DNA of 64,000 nt from Coriolopsis trogii. Lineage: Eukaryota; Basidiomycota; Agaricomycetes; Polyporales; Polyporaceae. Shown here piece by piece: positions 50,386-62,553 of the stretch; the first letter of the stretch is position 1; each line of letters begins with the position of its first letter. Location of the stretch: contig JAHYIO010000003.1 in NCBI GenBank assembly GCA_020543525.1, positions 310,001 to 374,000 on the forward strand, in the 5' to 3' direction. Both the position numbers and the translations under genes were made by a program. The notes beneath the pieces are model-generated. The model made no database searches, was not told the origin of the DNA, and saw only the letters and a program-made list of their open reading frames with translations.

Positions 50386-52007
50386 TCACTCCCAAACGTT
50401 GACCATCTCCGATTCGTGGGTCATCACCGCGGCATCCTTGCGCACGGGGTTGACGCGTGGGTTGACGAACTAGGTGAGATTAGAGTTAGCCACCTCTCGT
50501 ACATCCCCCATCCGAGCCGTTGCCCGCCTACCTTTTCGTCGTACTCGTGCAGGACTTCGGCGGCGATGATCGCACGGTCCTTGACCAACGCTTCGTACGA
50601 GCGAACGAGTGCACGGGTCTGCACGCAGTACGAACGTCCGTCAGTCTGCAGTCTACGCGATCGGAGAGCGAGGACGTTACCTGGACGCCAACGATGAACA
50701 TGACAAAGAAGGTGAGCATCCAGTTTGCGCTGCTCGTCGCGACCCAGAGCAGGGAGTGGACGGGCGAGTAGAGCGCGAAGAGGGCCATCTCGAGCTCGCC
50801 CGGGGTCCACACCTCGAGCTGCTGCACGCGTTCGTCCTCCTCCCAGGGCTGCGGGGCGCGCGCCTTTGGCGGGCTCAGGTTGAGGAGGAAGCGGGTGCTG
50901 ATGACGAGCCCGCGCCAGAGGGCGGAGAGGAAGGAGCCGAGCAGGGTCGCGAGCAGGGCGGGGACGGAACGCCGGTGGACGAGGTCGGAGGAGGAGGTGC
51001 GGTGGGGCGTGCGAGGACGCTTGACGAAGGAGGCGTGTGGGGAGGAGACTGGATCGGAGGCGAGGTTGAGGTAGTACGTCTTTGTACGGGTGAAGAGGTA
51101 GAGGGTGTTGAGTATGGAGGCGGAGACGAGGAGGAACGTCATTGGTACGGTCTGTCAGAGAATAAATGCCGTGCTGAAACAAAGGACGTCGTGGAACCCA
51201 CCCAGTCAAACCAAGACTCGCCCTCTCCCTCTCGGTACATGTCTTCCCATCCCATGTCGGAGTCAGGCACTCGGCGGATTTGGGAGATGCGAACGCAGAG
51301 GTGGACGAAGTGCAGTGTAAATCCGATCGCTCGGGCTGAGTTCTGAGGAGACGGAAGAGGGACATTGTGAGGGAATTGGGAGATCTCAAAGGAGACTTGC
51401 GAGGGTATAGATGTGATTCTGTACGTGCATCATTGGCGTAAGTGCTAGATGGCGATCCTTGAGCGTGCTCCCAGCGATCTGGGGAGGAGTTGGACTGTAT
51501 GCATCGTGGCTTGTTTGATTACTGAAGTCAAGACCCACGTTCGGCATGATGTATGCGCACATAGTAAGACACGCTCAAGAGACCGCTGACGAGTTTATGA
51601 CCAGCGATTTTGGCACGATTGATACCGTACTCGACCAGATTGCTGGGAACACAACTCACGGCGAAGAGCACGTACCGTTCGTATAATGACTTTTTGCGTA
51701 TCACACGTTTACCAGAAGTGGCTTTCCCTGGCGTACCGACATCACTCGACCGGGTTTTGCGTCGTGCGACCGGCGTGGCATATGGAGGAGGACGTCTTGA
51801 CCTCGCTGCTTCCCAGTCAAACGGCTGCGATGCCGACAGAGAGGGAGATGTCACGGGAGAAATGGGATAGACAAGTCGCGTCCGGGGAGTGGTTGGCCGT
51901 ACGGGGGTGGTGGGGCTCGCAGCAGCAGATGCACTCGTCGTGCCACCTGTTCTGGGCGAGGCAGATACGGCCGCATTGGCTTGGGCGAAACGACGAAGAG
52001 AGGTCAT
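50386..52007 (-). CDS. nuclear rim protein NUR1/Mug154-like (DUF2418)
   Basis: Exons on the minus strand: 52007-51676, 51418-51202, 51151-50681, 50618-50532, 50469-50386; 396 aa. The N-terminus is Ser/Thr/Pro-rich (MTSLRRFAQANAAVS), then KRVIRKKSLYERIT. Membrane spans follow: AIGFTLHFVHLCVRI, TVPMTFLLVSASILNTLYLF, and a pair near SLLWVATSSANWMLTFFVMF. The C-terminus has RALVRSYEALVKDRAIIAAEVLHEYDEKFVNPRVNP, typical of the family. In yeasts Nur1 sits at the inner nuclear membrane with a LEM protein and helps tether and silence heterochromatin. Intron 1 is 257 bp and splits the protein so that its N-terminus is easily missed. Only the frame entering at 51418 keeps the first span; the overlapping ATG at 51363 is in the wrong frame. 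Confidence 0.85.
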
Positions 52008-52611
52008 GGCACGGAGAGAGTCGGGGGAGAGCGCACGGAGCAGACAAGGCAAGTACGTACGGACGACGGCGAGAAGAGATACTGCGAACGCGCTGGTGGC
52101 ACCGAGGACGCGTGCGTGATGGGCGAGAACGCGCTGTGACTGACGTGTTCCCACGAGTGACCGCCACATCAGCCACCCACTTCAGGCTCCGCTTTCGGGG
52201 TGATGCAGGCAGCGCCTCCCATTGGCTGGACAAGGTCCGACATGTGTTCTCCTCGCGAAACCGAATATTCGATGGGGGAAAAATGGCGGAATGGTGTGAC
52301 CATCAATCAGCAGGTGGGAAATTTGGGGCCACGTGTTGGGGTGATGTTGTGACATGTTTGCAGACCGCTTCCGGATAAGGGAATGCGAACCAAGGTTGAA
52401 AAGTGAACGCGCTGGGGGACTCACTCCTTGCTCTCCGCCTCTTCCTCCTCCGCCTTTTGTTCTCTCCCTTAAATCCCTCACGACCATTCCTCCCTCCTCA
52501 CACCCCGACTAACGCGCTACCTCTTTCCCCCGCTCCGTTTCCACCATAACGTCCACGTACAGACCCCGCACCTCCACCTCCTTGTCGCCCTCGAACTCCG
52601 TCAGCGTCAGG
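52008..52611. other. divergent promoter region, NUR1 and coiled-coil membrane protein
   Basis: 604 bp between opposite start codons, with CT-rich tracts near 52430-52500 and no coding signal. Confidence 0.55.
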
Positions 52612-54113
52612 ATGGCCCAACCCTCTTCGTCTCACAGAGAACGGGAGCGGAGCGAACGCTCTTCCTCCCGGCATCACCATCACCGCACCATCTCCTCTAC
52701 CACTCTCCTCCTCGTCCTCTCTCTCGTCCTCGCAGTCCTTGCCGTCATGCTTTCCCTTCCAAGGGACCAGAATCCCGCAGCTGCAGCCGCAGCAGGGGCT
52801 AACGGCGACGCCAAGGCAGAAGGCTTTTGGGGTATCATTACTCCCAAGCGCACTCAGGCTCTTCTTGCGCGCGAGAGCAATATTGCAGTTCGCGAAGCTG
52901 AAGTTGCTCGTCGTGAAGCCGAAATCCTGGCTGGTGCCCCCGGCGGTGTCATTGCTTCCCAACCTCCCATCGTGTGCCCTCCCTGCCCTACATTTGAGCA
53001 GAGGATCACCGAGGTCCCTCCTCCCGTTCAGACTGTCATCAAGGAAGTAGTCAAGGAGGAGTCCCTCACCCCGCCCGGGTGGTGGGATCAGGCGCGTATT
53101 CGCGCAGAGGACATCCTCGATCGCGAGCTCAAAATCGCTGAGCGCGAGCGCGAGATTAGTCGTCGCGAGGAAGCCGTCAACCGTCGTGAGCACGACGCGT
53201 CCAGGCGCGAGAGCTGGATCATGGAACAGCTTGTGTATGTATCGTCTCATACAGTCCAACCTATCGTTATTGATTGCGTTCGGCTTCAGTGCTCTCAACG
53301 AGGCGCAACCTGGCGAAACCGTGGAAGAAGAGGACATTTATTACGAGCCAGCTCCCGTCGTCCCGCCCAGACGGAAACCCAAGGTAGCCCCGCCTCCCCA
53401 GCAGCGCCGCTCCGAGCTCTGAGACGAAGGGGGAATCCTTTGCCGACGTTTCACCACTTTTGCTTCATTTATGTACAGTTCGTATTGTTTGTCGCGTCCC
53501 CTCCCCTCCCTTCGTCCCGGGCTCGGGGGACCACGGTGTTTTTTCGTCTTGTTCCCCCGCGTCCTCGTGTAAGCTGATAGTCGGTCTGCACTCTACCCGC
53601 GTCTGTTGTCGATCGATCGGTGCGCGCCGTGCATGTCATTTCGCGCCCACGTGATGGTTGAACACGCGTAGTCACCGACCGTGACGGTTCCTTCGAGTGA
53701 CTGGACTTAAGTGCAGACCGATTATCAGTTTACGTTCACCCCCTCCGCTCAATCCGAATAGTTTGCTAACACGTTCTCCTCTGTTACAGGCACCTGCACT
53801 TAACCCTCCTGCCCTTATCATAACCGAAACCGCCATCGAGATCGCGACCGAGACCAGGACAGTCACGCACACTCAGCACCACACAGTTCCCTCGGTAGTC
53901 ACTGTGCCTCCTCCCTCGAACACTCGACGTGTCGCATCGCCGACTCCGAACATCATGAGCTCTTCCTCTACTACCCACATTCCCCGGACGACGTCCGTGG
54001 AAGTCGTAGTGGAGGAGGAAGTTATGGAGCCCGAGGAAGTTGAGACCACTGTGACTATGATGCGCGGTCCCCCCAGGAAGCGTCCTCCCAAGAGGTGGTT
54101 CGGGGGCTGGTAA
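52612..54113 (+). CDS. membrane-anchored coiled-coil protein, possible alternative C-termini
   Basis: Exons: 52612-53234, 53290-53383, 53790-54113; 346 aa. The N-terminus is basic and Ser/His-rich, then one membrane span (TLLLVLSLVLAVLAVMLSL, about residues 32-50). A charged coiled coil follows with heptads such as ARESNIAVREAEVARREAEIL and RELKIAEREREISRREEAVN. The C-terminal exon is rich in Thr, Val, Glu and Pro and ends KRPPKRWFGGW. If the 406-bp second intron (donor GTAGCC at 53384) is not removed, translation stops at 53422, giving a 251-aa form. The frame of the distal exon and its strong acceptor favour the long form. The topology suggests a short N-terminal side and a long coiled-coil side. 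I recognise no family. Confidence 0.68.
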
Positions 54114-55276
54114 ATGCCGAGCATCGAACTGTTGACGAGTGCGTGACGAACGATTCATGTCCCGAATGTCTTGACTGTACGAGGTCCTCTCTCTTTTATT
54201 GCTTTCGTTTCTATTCCCCTTCCCTAACGTCTGGCACACTTTCTTCGTTTGAATGCTGCTGTATTTTTGCTCCTGAAACGCCCAAACTCCCCCTTACGTT
54301 GATTATCTCATCTCGGACACGCTGCGACACCTGTTTCCATCTCTCTCTCCCGAATAGATTCTCTGTACGCGCGTGCTGCGCTCCACTCAGCTAGTTAGTG
54401 ATTCACTACTACTACACCCACTGGTTCTCACCTCACTCACTTACGACTCCTACATGGATACAGGTCCATTTAGCACGCTCGATTTACGGTCTATCTACTC
54501 CTGTATATTGGTGACGATGGTGACGAGTGCTGGGATCTTTGTAGAATATTAGGACTAGGATAGCTACTGTCGCAATATTTACAGAGTCTTGGACTCGGAC
54601 TTGCGAAGTGCGGTGTGCCATGTGTGTTGCCCAGGACAAGTTGTGGCGTTCCTCCATGTCTCATTTTACCCGGCCTCTGCTGACCTTTCCGTCGCTTCCA
54701 CGAGAGCCTTATGGCGCCCAAACGTCGAAAAGCTCCTGGCTTTCGTACTGACTCTTATGCAATCCCAGCTGTCGCCCGGATGCAGACTGCACACCCAAGG
54801 CTGTTCAGGCCAGAGCACCCCTTCGTGTGGTTTCATGCGTCTTAGGTCTTGATACGATCAACTCCAGGACGGGGCTACCCCACATCTCCCCGCATAACGA
54901 AGACCAGCGAAAGGGAGCCTCGACATCAGTTTGGCCTTTGGCCATGCGCTCACGCAGGGCCGCAGGCTCACGCATGACGAGTTCGTTGATTCGAATGATC
55001 AGCTGCTCATCTATACGTCTCGCCACAGGCTTCTGCGCTCGCCTCCGTCATTGCGACTGATCATGGGCTGACCCCAGTTGGCAACGGTAATCAACGTACC
55101 GCTGCTAGTGCCGTACTTGGTATATGTACTGACTTGCTTCCCCCGCATCATGGCTGCCCGAGGAGGTTATAAATACAGGTGCGCGTCATGCTCAGTCTCC
55201 TTGCCCGTCAGTGCACCCAACTCGTTCTGTTGGCCGCCGACGTCGAGGCTCCAACTACTGCATCGTCCTGCTCAAC
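54114..55276. other. intergenic, with a TATA box for the epimerase gene
   Basis: About 1.16 kb. TATAAATA at 55168-55175 lies about 100 bp before the epimerase start. A minus-strand open stretch at 54805-55026 reads like protein (EQLIIRINELVMREPAALRE) but has no family match or clear exon partners; it may be a gene remnant. Confidence 0.45.
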
Positions 55277-56553
55277 ATGCGCCTCAACTCCTTCGTCGCG
55301 GCAGCTGTCGCGCTGGCGCCGCTCGTCGCCGCTGCGAGCAACGACTCTGTCCCGTCCCCGGACGCGAACGGGAAATACTGGCTGAACAGCACCGGCATCT
55401 CCGCCGCCTTCATCCCCTACGGCGCGTCGATCTCGAACCTGCTGATCAAGGACAAGAACGGGATCGAACGCGACATCGTGCTGGGCTTCGACAACGCGAG
55501 CTACTACAGCGTGGACAAGGCGCACCCGCACCTGGGCGGCGTGCCCGGCCGGTACGCGAACCGCATCAGGAACAGCACGTTCACGATCGACGGCACCGAG
55601 TACAACATCCTCCCGAACGAGAACCCGACGGCGGACGCGCCGGACGGGGCGGACACGCTGCACGGGGGCCCGAACGGCTGGGACTGGCGCAACTTCACGG
55701 TCGAGGCCGTGTCGGACAGCAGCATCACGTTCTCCATCGTCGACCCGGACGGCGAGCAGGGTTTCCCCGGGGAGGTCGTCTCGTACATCACGTACAGCGT
55801 GCGCGGGTACACGTGGGACCTGCACATGGCCGCGTTCGCGACGACGAAGCGGACGCCGATCATGCTGAGCAGCCACACGTACTGGAACCTGGACGGGTTC
55901 GGGAACGAGGCGTCGCGCTCGGCGCTGAACCACAGCCTGTACCTGCCGTACTCGGGCCAGCGCGTCGCGGCGGACAACATCCTCATCCCGACCGGGGACA
56001 TCCTCGCGAACCAGCCCGGGTCGGTGAACGACTTTTGGAGCGCGCCCAAGTCGCTCGGGGCGTCCTTCTCTGACCCTGAGATACACGGGAACTGCGGGTT
56101 CAACTGCACGGGATACGGTGAGTCGCCCGGCGGGCCCTCCCTCTCTCGATCGTCCAGTCCACACGCTCAAGGCCTGACGCCTAATCGCCAGACACCTGCT
56201 ACCTCGTGAACCGCGCGCAAAACGGCCCCTACGACTGGCGCGCCGACGGCGGCTTCGTCGCGCGCCTCCAGTCGCCCTGGTCCGGGATCCAGGTGGACGT
56301 GTACACGGACCAGGACGCGTTCCAAGTGTACTCGTGCAACGGCCAGGACGGCACGTTCCCGCTCAAGGCGACGCAGGGCGCGGGGACCGTGCCCCAGTAC
56401 GGCTGCGTCGTCATGGAGTTCGAGGACTGGATCGACGGCATCAACCAGCCCGCGTGGGGGAGGGCGAAGAAGCAGATCTTTGGGCCGGGGGATGGGCCGT
56501 ATGTGCTGCAAGCGAGCTATAGATTCAGCGTGAACGGGACGGAGACGGCGTAG
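55277..56553 (+). CDS. secreted aldose 1-epimerase (galactose mutarotase family)
   Basis: Exons: 55277-56117, 56192-56553; 400 aa. The start MRLNSFVAAAVALAPLVAAA is a signal peptide. Family motifs are clear: IPYGASISNLLIKDKNG, DIVLGFDN, GRYANRIRNSTFTIDG, TLHGGPNGWDWRNF, and SSHTYWNLDG with the catalytic His. The general base Glu lies in GCVVMEFEDWID. The enzyme interconverts alpha and beta anomers of aldoses such as galactose and glucose. Secretion and several N-glycosylation sequons suggest an extracellular role in using plant sugars, which is inference. GC content and codon bias are very high, and only one intron is present. It converges on UBA3. Confidence 0.92.
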
Positions 56554-56853
56554 GGCCTGACGCTCGTACACGAGGAGAAAATGTGACGGTCTGTTGCAAC
56601 GTACCGTATATTGATCGTAATGCACGCCCGCCATAGTCTGTTCCTGGGTGTGGTTGTACAACTGCGAGTCGTCAGTCAACATGACCCTCGAGCACACTAG
56701 AAAAGAACATTACCCTTATGTCATAGGTGGACGGCAACAAATAAGGGAAGGAAGTCGTGCATAGTGGCCAATGTCCGGACGGGTCGGAAAGCGTGATGAT
56801 AGTGCAGCACGACAGCAATGGTACATGACGGATACAAACAACTCCTTCTAAGT
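56554..56853. other. convergent 3' region, epimerase and UBA3
   Basis: A 300-bp spacer between two stop codons, holding 3' UTRs. Confidence 0.6.
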
Positions 56854-58520
56854 CTACGTATACTTCACGCGCAAGGACAGATTGAACGGCAAGGTCGTCG
56901 CCGTCACCGTGATCTCCCCGCCGTCGGGCACGAGCTCGGATACCTTCTTCTCCAGGTTCGGACGCGTCGCCTGTTCGAGCTGCGGTGGCGCTTGGAAGTA
57001 GATCTGCTTCCCTGGTGCGGATAGCGACGGCTTCTTGACTTGGCTAAAGGTAGGACGTCAGTGAGGATTCGACAGGGCTGAGGGAGAAGGGAGGGCAGTT
57101 ACGCACATGTCTTGCCGTTCGACGAGCATCTCGATCAGGCGGTCTACTGTCCACTCCTTGTTGATGGTGATGTCGAGCGATTCGCCACCGCACACGGGGC
57201 AGTCCTGGCGCTTTTCGTGCTCGAAGGTGTATGAGTACACGCTGTCGGTACCGATGAGCATGAAGTAGTTGTTCAGGTACGCTGCTGAGCTGGTCGCGAT
57301 CTTGAAAGCCTCGTTACAGCACGAAGCTGCGAAGCAGACGGTCAGATTCAATCTGTTTGTTCATATTCTTGCGGGGACTCACCGGCAATTATGGCGTTTG
57401 TCGAGGCTATTGCGGGGATGATATTCTTGACAACTCCTTGCGTCAGCGAGTACGTGACTCCCTCGATCTTGAACTCCTTTGCGCGCTTGAGAGCGACCTG
57501 GTATAGCCATGAGATATGTTCAGGGTTGTCTGTATCCATCTTCTTCTCTGCAGCAACAGTCAGTCACAGTTTACACGAAAACATGACATTTGTCTCACCT
57601 CCGTGAACGCGAGGCCATTCTAGGACTGAGGCCCATTCTATGCAATGTTCGGGCAGACGTGGTGTATTGGCAATGGTGCAGATGGGGAATGCGGTAGGCT
57701 TATTGAGCATGTCTAGTGAACATTCATAACATGAAGTGACGGTCGGCAAGATCACGCGAGCTTGACCCTTGAAGCCTGTTATCGGTTTGTCAGCAACGCA
57801 GGGTGGAAGAGTGAGTGAGACCGACCTTCTGTTCCACCATCAATGAGAGGCTTCAAACTCTCGGGGTTCTCGGGATCTACCATGTTGACGAGGGTAGCGT
57901 TGATCCACCGTCGTGCTTCGACAGAGTCAAGACCACAGATGATGAGGTTGAATTGCATGTAGTAGTCCTCGTCCTTGTCTTGGATCTTCCCAAAGTATCT
58001 GCACTAGGTCAATAAGAGAGCTACGAGTGCAATGCTAGAAGTAAACGTACGGTGTGACCTTGACTCCAGGCACTCGGTTCATGATGAACTCTGCAGCTAC
58101 AATTGCTTTCGAGTTGCCGACATCCTTCGGCCTGCGCGCCGTTCATCATAGGTCCGAGGCATAAGCTGAGCTACTCACCTGAAGAGAAACTGTCGGTTGA
58201 GGTTACTGATGTCGATCGTGTCCATGTCGATTACGTGGATATCCTTGAAGCCAGAGAGCGCGAGATTGGCGAGGATCTCGCAGCCCAGACCACCAGCTCC
58301 AATGACGAGGATCTTGCACTTCTCTCGCAAAAACTCTTTCACCTACCACTCAGTTAGAACAGATATCTTCGAGTACATGAACTGCGCGCACCTCGGCCCC
58401 GGCGAGGAAGGAGGGATCCGTACGAGGACCGGGTCTGTCGAGGATCTGGTCGACGTGGTAGTAGCGGCCTTCCCAGTCGCTCGAGGACGCGTTTCCGTTG
58501 ACGGCAACTGCAGCAGCCAT
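56854..58520 (-). CDS. UBA3: UBA3, catalytic subunit of the NEDD8-activating enzyme
   Basis: Exons on the minus strand: 58520-58392, 58342-58179, 58131-58051, 57998-57826, 57775-57599, 57547-57383, 57326-57107, 57043-56854; 432 aa. ATP-binding motif [13 protein letters not shown] and [17 protein letters not shown] are diagnostic of E1 adenylation domains. The active-site Cys is in [16 protein letters not shown]. Zinc-ligand pairs CYEC and CPVC are present. The C-terminal ubiquitin-fold domain binds the E2 Ubc12. Uba3 with Ula1 activates Rub1/NEDD8 for cullin modification. All introns are 47-63 bp. The gene is divergent from RCL1 over 249 bp. Confidence 0.95.
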
Positions 58521-58769
58521 GGTCGGACGAGTGGCAGCTAGAGTAGACAGGGAGCGGGAGAGGGGAGAGAGAGCGTGAAGCGGGCAGGACGCGTTGTGGC
58601 GGGTTCTCCGCGAACGCTGCTCTACTCATCAGCATCTAGGCGCTCAGATCTGCTACATGGGCGCCAAAGAACTTTTGATCGAGGACGCGCTTACTCCTTT
58701 CGTTGAAACTCTCGCTTTGTTTTCCTCTCCCCCTCCTCCCTTCTCGTCTTCGTTCCCTGATCCAGGAAA
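58521..58769. promoter_or_regulatory. bidirectional promoter, UBA3 and RCL1
   Basis: 249 bp between opposite start codons, with a CT-rich tract just before the RCL1 ATG. There is no TATA box. Confidence 0.5.
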
Positions 58770-60237
58770 ATGACTCAGAACCCGACGGTTCTGCACTTTA
58801 GCGGCCATCAATACCTCAGGCATCGACTCGTCCTTTCAATTCTCAGCGGAAAACCCGTGCGCATAGACAAAATCCGTCCAGACGACAAGAACCCTGGTCT
58901 CCGAGGTGTGTCTTGGCCTCACGCGCCGTCGCGCTTTCTCTCATTCTTCTCTTTGGAACAGACTACGAGGTCAGCCTATTGCGCTTGTTGGAGCGGGTCA
59001 CGAATGGCACGGTCATAGAGATATCAGTAACGGGTGCGTTTGACTTCTTTCATTCTGCAATGCGCATTCTCATTCTATGTAGGTACCGCCATCCTGTTGA
59101 AACCCGGGATTATCGCTGGCGGACCCGTTACCCATGACTGTCCGCTGTCGCGTTCGGTGGGGTATTTCCTGGAACCCGTGATCATGCTCGCGCCGTTTGC
59201 GAAGAAGCCCTTGCAACTCACCCTACGAGGAATCACAACTGACGAAAATGATTTATCTGTATGTTAATCCCTCACGATTGCGTATCCGAAATCTAACACT
59301 ATCACATACATCCAGGTGGATATCATCCGCACTGTAACATTACCGCATATGCAGCTTTTTGGTGTTTCTGAAGGACTGGAGTTGCGGGTACGTCTTTCCT
59401 TTGTTCCCTCATCAAACACAGCCAACGTACGCCTTTTCAGATCAAGAAGCGCGGTAGTCCACCCCAAGGAGGAGGCGAAGTCCAATTCCTATGTCCCATA
59501 GTGAAGCAAGTCAAGACATTGAACTTCGTAGACCCTGGCAAAATCAAACGCATACGCGGTATATCGTACGTCCGTACTTCAAATGAGCCCCTTACATGCA
59601 CGCTGAGCATCATTCAGACATGCCGTTCGCGTCAACCCCCAGTTCTCCAACCGCATGATTGAGGCCTCCCGTTCGGTGCTCAACCGGTACATTCCAGACA
59701 TATACCTGCATTCCGACGTCTACAAAGGTGAAGATAGCGGAAAGTGAGTGCTCTGACAATCACTCCCGCACAGGCGGCTGACAACTTGCCTAGATCACCG
59801 GGGTACGCGCTCAGTCTACTCGCGGAGTCGACTACGGGTGCTATGCATTGTGCCGAAGCAATGTCAAAACCGGGCGTACCTCCTGAAGATATTGCGCTCC
59901 TCGCGTCAAGATCTCTCCTAGCAGAGATCAAAAGAGGTGGTTGTGTGGATCGGCAGCACCAGGTTCTGGTCCTGCTCATGATGGTGCTCGGCAGTGAGGA
60001 CGTCGGACGGTGTAGAATGGGGGAGCCAACAGTCCGGACGTGAGTCTCTAACAGATTTCTATCTTAACTGGGGACTCATCGTTCCCAATCAGTATCCAAT
60101 TCCTACGGGATGTCAAGGAAACGTTCGGTACTGCATTCAAGATCGTTCCAGCAGACCCCTCCGAAGGGGCTACACCAGATCTTCTATACTCTTGTTACGG
60201 CGTGGGCTACGTCAACGCCAACAGGTCCCTGGCCTGA
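58770..60237 (+). CDS. RCL1: RCL1, RNA 3'-terminal phosphate cyclase-like ribosome biogenesis factor
   Basis: Exons: 58770-58905, 58962-59033, 59083-59258, 59316-59387, 59441-59565, 59618-59743, 59794-60039, 60093-60237; 365 aa. Hallmarks are LHFSGHQYLRHRLVLSILSGKPVRI, KPGIIAGGPVTHDCPLSRSVGYFLEP, KKRGSPPQGGGEVQF, and GGCVDRQHQVLVLLMMVLGSEDVGR. Rcl1 resembles RNA cyclases but lacks cyclase activity. It binds Bms1 in the SSU processome and acts in 18S rRNA maturation in the nucleolus. The stop codon lies only 15 bp from the NPR2 stop on the other strand. Confidence 0.95.
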
Positions 60238-60252
60238 GTGCATGACCGTTCG

Positions 60253-62553
60253 CTACCTATAAATTATAGATATATTTCCATACTCCTCCTGTCCCCCCTC
60301 AGCGCCACCCCCAGCCGCAAACAGCCACTGCCTCAGCACGGGCCACCCGACCTCGAACCGCGTGCAGATCTCGTCCGTATGATGCTCCCCGTCCAGCAAA
60401 GGCAGCAGCTCGGGCGCGAACTGTGCGGGGCCCTGCAGTAGCCCATGAGGGGCCGAGGGCTCTCGCGAGATGCGTTGTCGCCCGCTGCCCAGGATGCCCG
60501 ACCGCCCCCCAGAAGACTGCTCGCTGTCAACCGTGTCGGACGCCATGCCCCCCACGGCGGCCGCGAGCCCATCTGGAGATGAGGAGGACGCGAGCTGCGC
60601 CCCGACGGCTCTGGACAGCGTGTCGACTTGCCGCGCATCTGTTCCGGGCCTTGCAGAACCCGTCGACGCTGTGGCTTTGTGAGAGGGCGCTTCGGCGCGG
60701 GCGTAGAGGCGCGACATCGTCTGGTACGCGCGGTCGTGCAGCGGCTTGCGTCCGTCGCGGTTCCGGAGCAGCTCGAGCGAGCTCTCGGCTGCGCTCGTGC
60801 GGCGCGCGGGTGCGAGCCGGACGGTCGTGGATCCGGACGAAGGCTGCGCGCGGGTCGCGGGTGCTGTTGCGGTTGATGAGGCTGGGACGAGCTCGGCGCC
60901 GGCGGAGGCGATGGTGGGTTGGGCGTCGGGGACGCGGGCGCGGGCGCGCAGGGACTCGGGGGAGGTCTGGATCGTCAGGGTGGATGCGAAGCTTTTGCCT
61001 CGTTTGCGGTTCAGGGAGCCTGTGGTCGTTCGTTTGTCTTGTGGGGATACGGGCCTTGGGGAGAGGAGGATCGGCCAGCGGTGAACGCGGCGTAGGAAGC
61101 CCTGGTGGTGTGAGTGAGCATGTCGACGAACAACACGGCTTATGCTGGTATGGGGATGTTACCTTGATGACGCCGAATGTGGTGAAACGCCTGACGTCGA
61201 TGTCGAGCTTGTGCACTTCGTGTTCTTCCATCCACTCCCTGACGGTCTTGCCCGCCTTGAAGCGGGAATAGAGGCGTAGAAGGGTGGGCCAGTCCGGGAT
61301 GACACAGCCTGCAATGGTGTTCAGCACGCATTCGTGTTTAAGAGCAAGTGGACGACCGACCGGGCTTTGTGACGTATGGCCCGCATTCTTCCTGGATGTG
61401 ACTCTCGTCGGCCAGCCATTGCATGCTCTTTCGAAGAGTGTACAGATTGGAGTACTGGAAGATGTCGATCATCATGATGACTTGGTAAAACCTGGGGAAC
61501 TCGTTCAGCGCGGGCACAGAGTGCATATTGATGAGGGGCGGGTCGTTACAGAAGATGCGATATTGCAAGACGCGTGAGGTTGAGGTCACAGTTGGCGAGT
61601 CGAGCGATACGGCTGACATGGTTGATGCCGTCAATGAAGGGGCACACCTAAGTTGCATTCAGTCACGTACGGTTCACCCCAGAGGCGACGGTCAATCCTA
61701 CCTTGACAATCGTCAAGTCCCAGTTAGGTTCGATTCGACTGGTGAGATTGATAAGTGCCAGTGGTACCATCCAATCTTTGACAGGTGGAGGATTTGGATA
61801 GAACGGGATGATCTTCAGCTCGATGGTATTGAACGGGTCTATTAGGATTGAGGTCTCAGAGTATGAGTTGAGGTCTTCGTACAGCTGCTCCAGAATGGCA
61901 TGCACAGCTGGTGCGCTTTGCGGCGAGGACAAGAAACCTGACTCTCTCTTCCCAACGTCTGTCAGTAACATACTTCACTTACATGCAGTATGACATACCT
62001 CACATGCCGTTAGGACGCGACTGACTTTCCGAGCCACAGGCTCATAACAGCTGAGGTCTGCCGCACGCTCGAACACGAAGCAGAGGTTGTAGAGGAAATA
62101 GTTGCGGGGATAGGACTCGTCGTCTAGCCGTACAGGAAAGCCAAGGATCTGGTGTCCTTTGGTCGCACATATGACAAGCCGCCCACAGAGGGCCTGCGGT
62201 GGGATGACATACTTGGATATGTCGTCGAAATGGAACAGAGAACGGGTGGCCGCCGTGTCACGTTTGTGCGGGGAGATGACGCTTCTCCCATCCTGTCTTT
62301 GCGAAAGTGGAGACGAGAGTACGGATGGAGCACGAGAAGGAATATCCAGGTCTGGTAGAAGCGACGTTGAAGATGCGGGGGAAGCAGCAAAAAGAGTGTT
62401 GCTAGAGGAACCCGAGGTATGGCCAGAGGAGCAAGAGGTGGCTATCAGGGCTTCGGGCACCTGAGAGACGATCTTTGGGCCCTGTTCGACATCAAACACA
62501 GCGTAGAAGACCGATTCAAGGCGAGGTAGGAATGACGCTCCGTTGGACGACAT
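60253..62553 (-). CDS. NPR2: NPR2, nitrogen permease regulator 2 (GATOR1/SEACIT subunit)
   Basis: Exons on the minus strand: 62553-61999, 61947-61702, 61647-61550, 61491-61361, 61308-61163, 61101-60253; 674 aa. The start FLPRLESVFYAVFDVEQGPKI and YVIPPQALCGRLVI match the NPR2 N-terminal domain. EPVARKVSRVLTACE, IPFYPNPPPVKDWMVPLA, LTRLAISHLLFYQVIMMIDIFQYSNLY and WPTLLRLYSRFKAGKTVREW follow. The C-terminal half has a long Ser/Ala/Arg-rich insert, then EICTRFEVGWPVLRQW. Npr2 with Npr3 and Iml1 inhibits TORC1 when amino acids are short. Intron 1 (61948-61998) needs a GGGAAG acceptor to keep the frame. It converges on RCL1 and is divergent from SLT11. Confidence 0.93.

Noticed and set aside
55208..56170. 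Antisense open frame over the epimerase gene
   Set aside because: Arg/Val-rich shadow of a very GC-rich exon.
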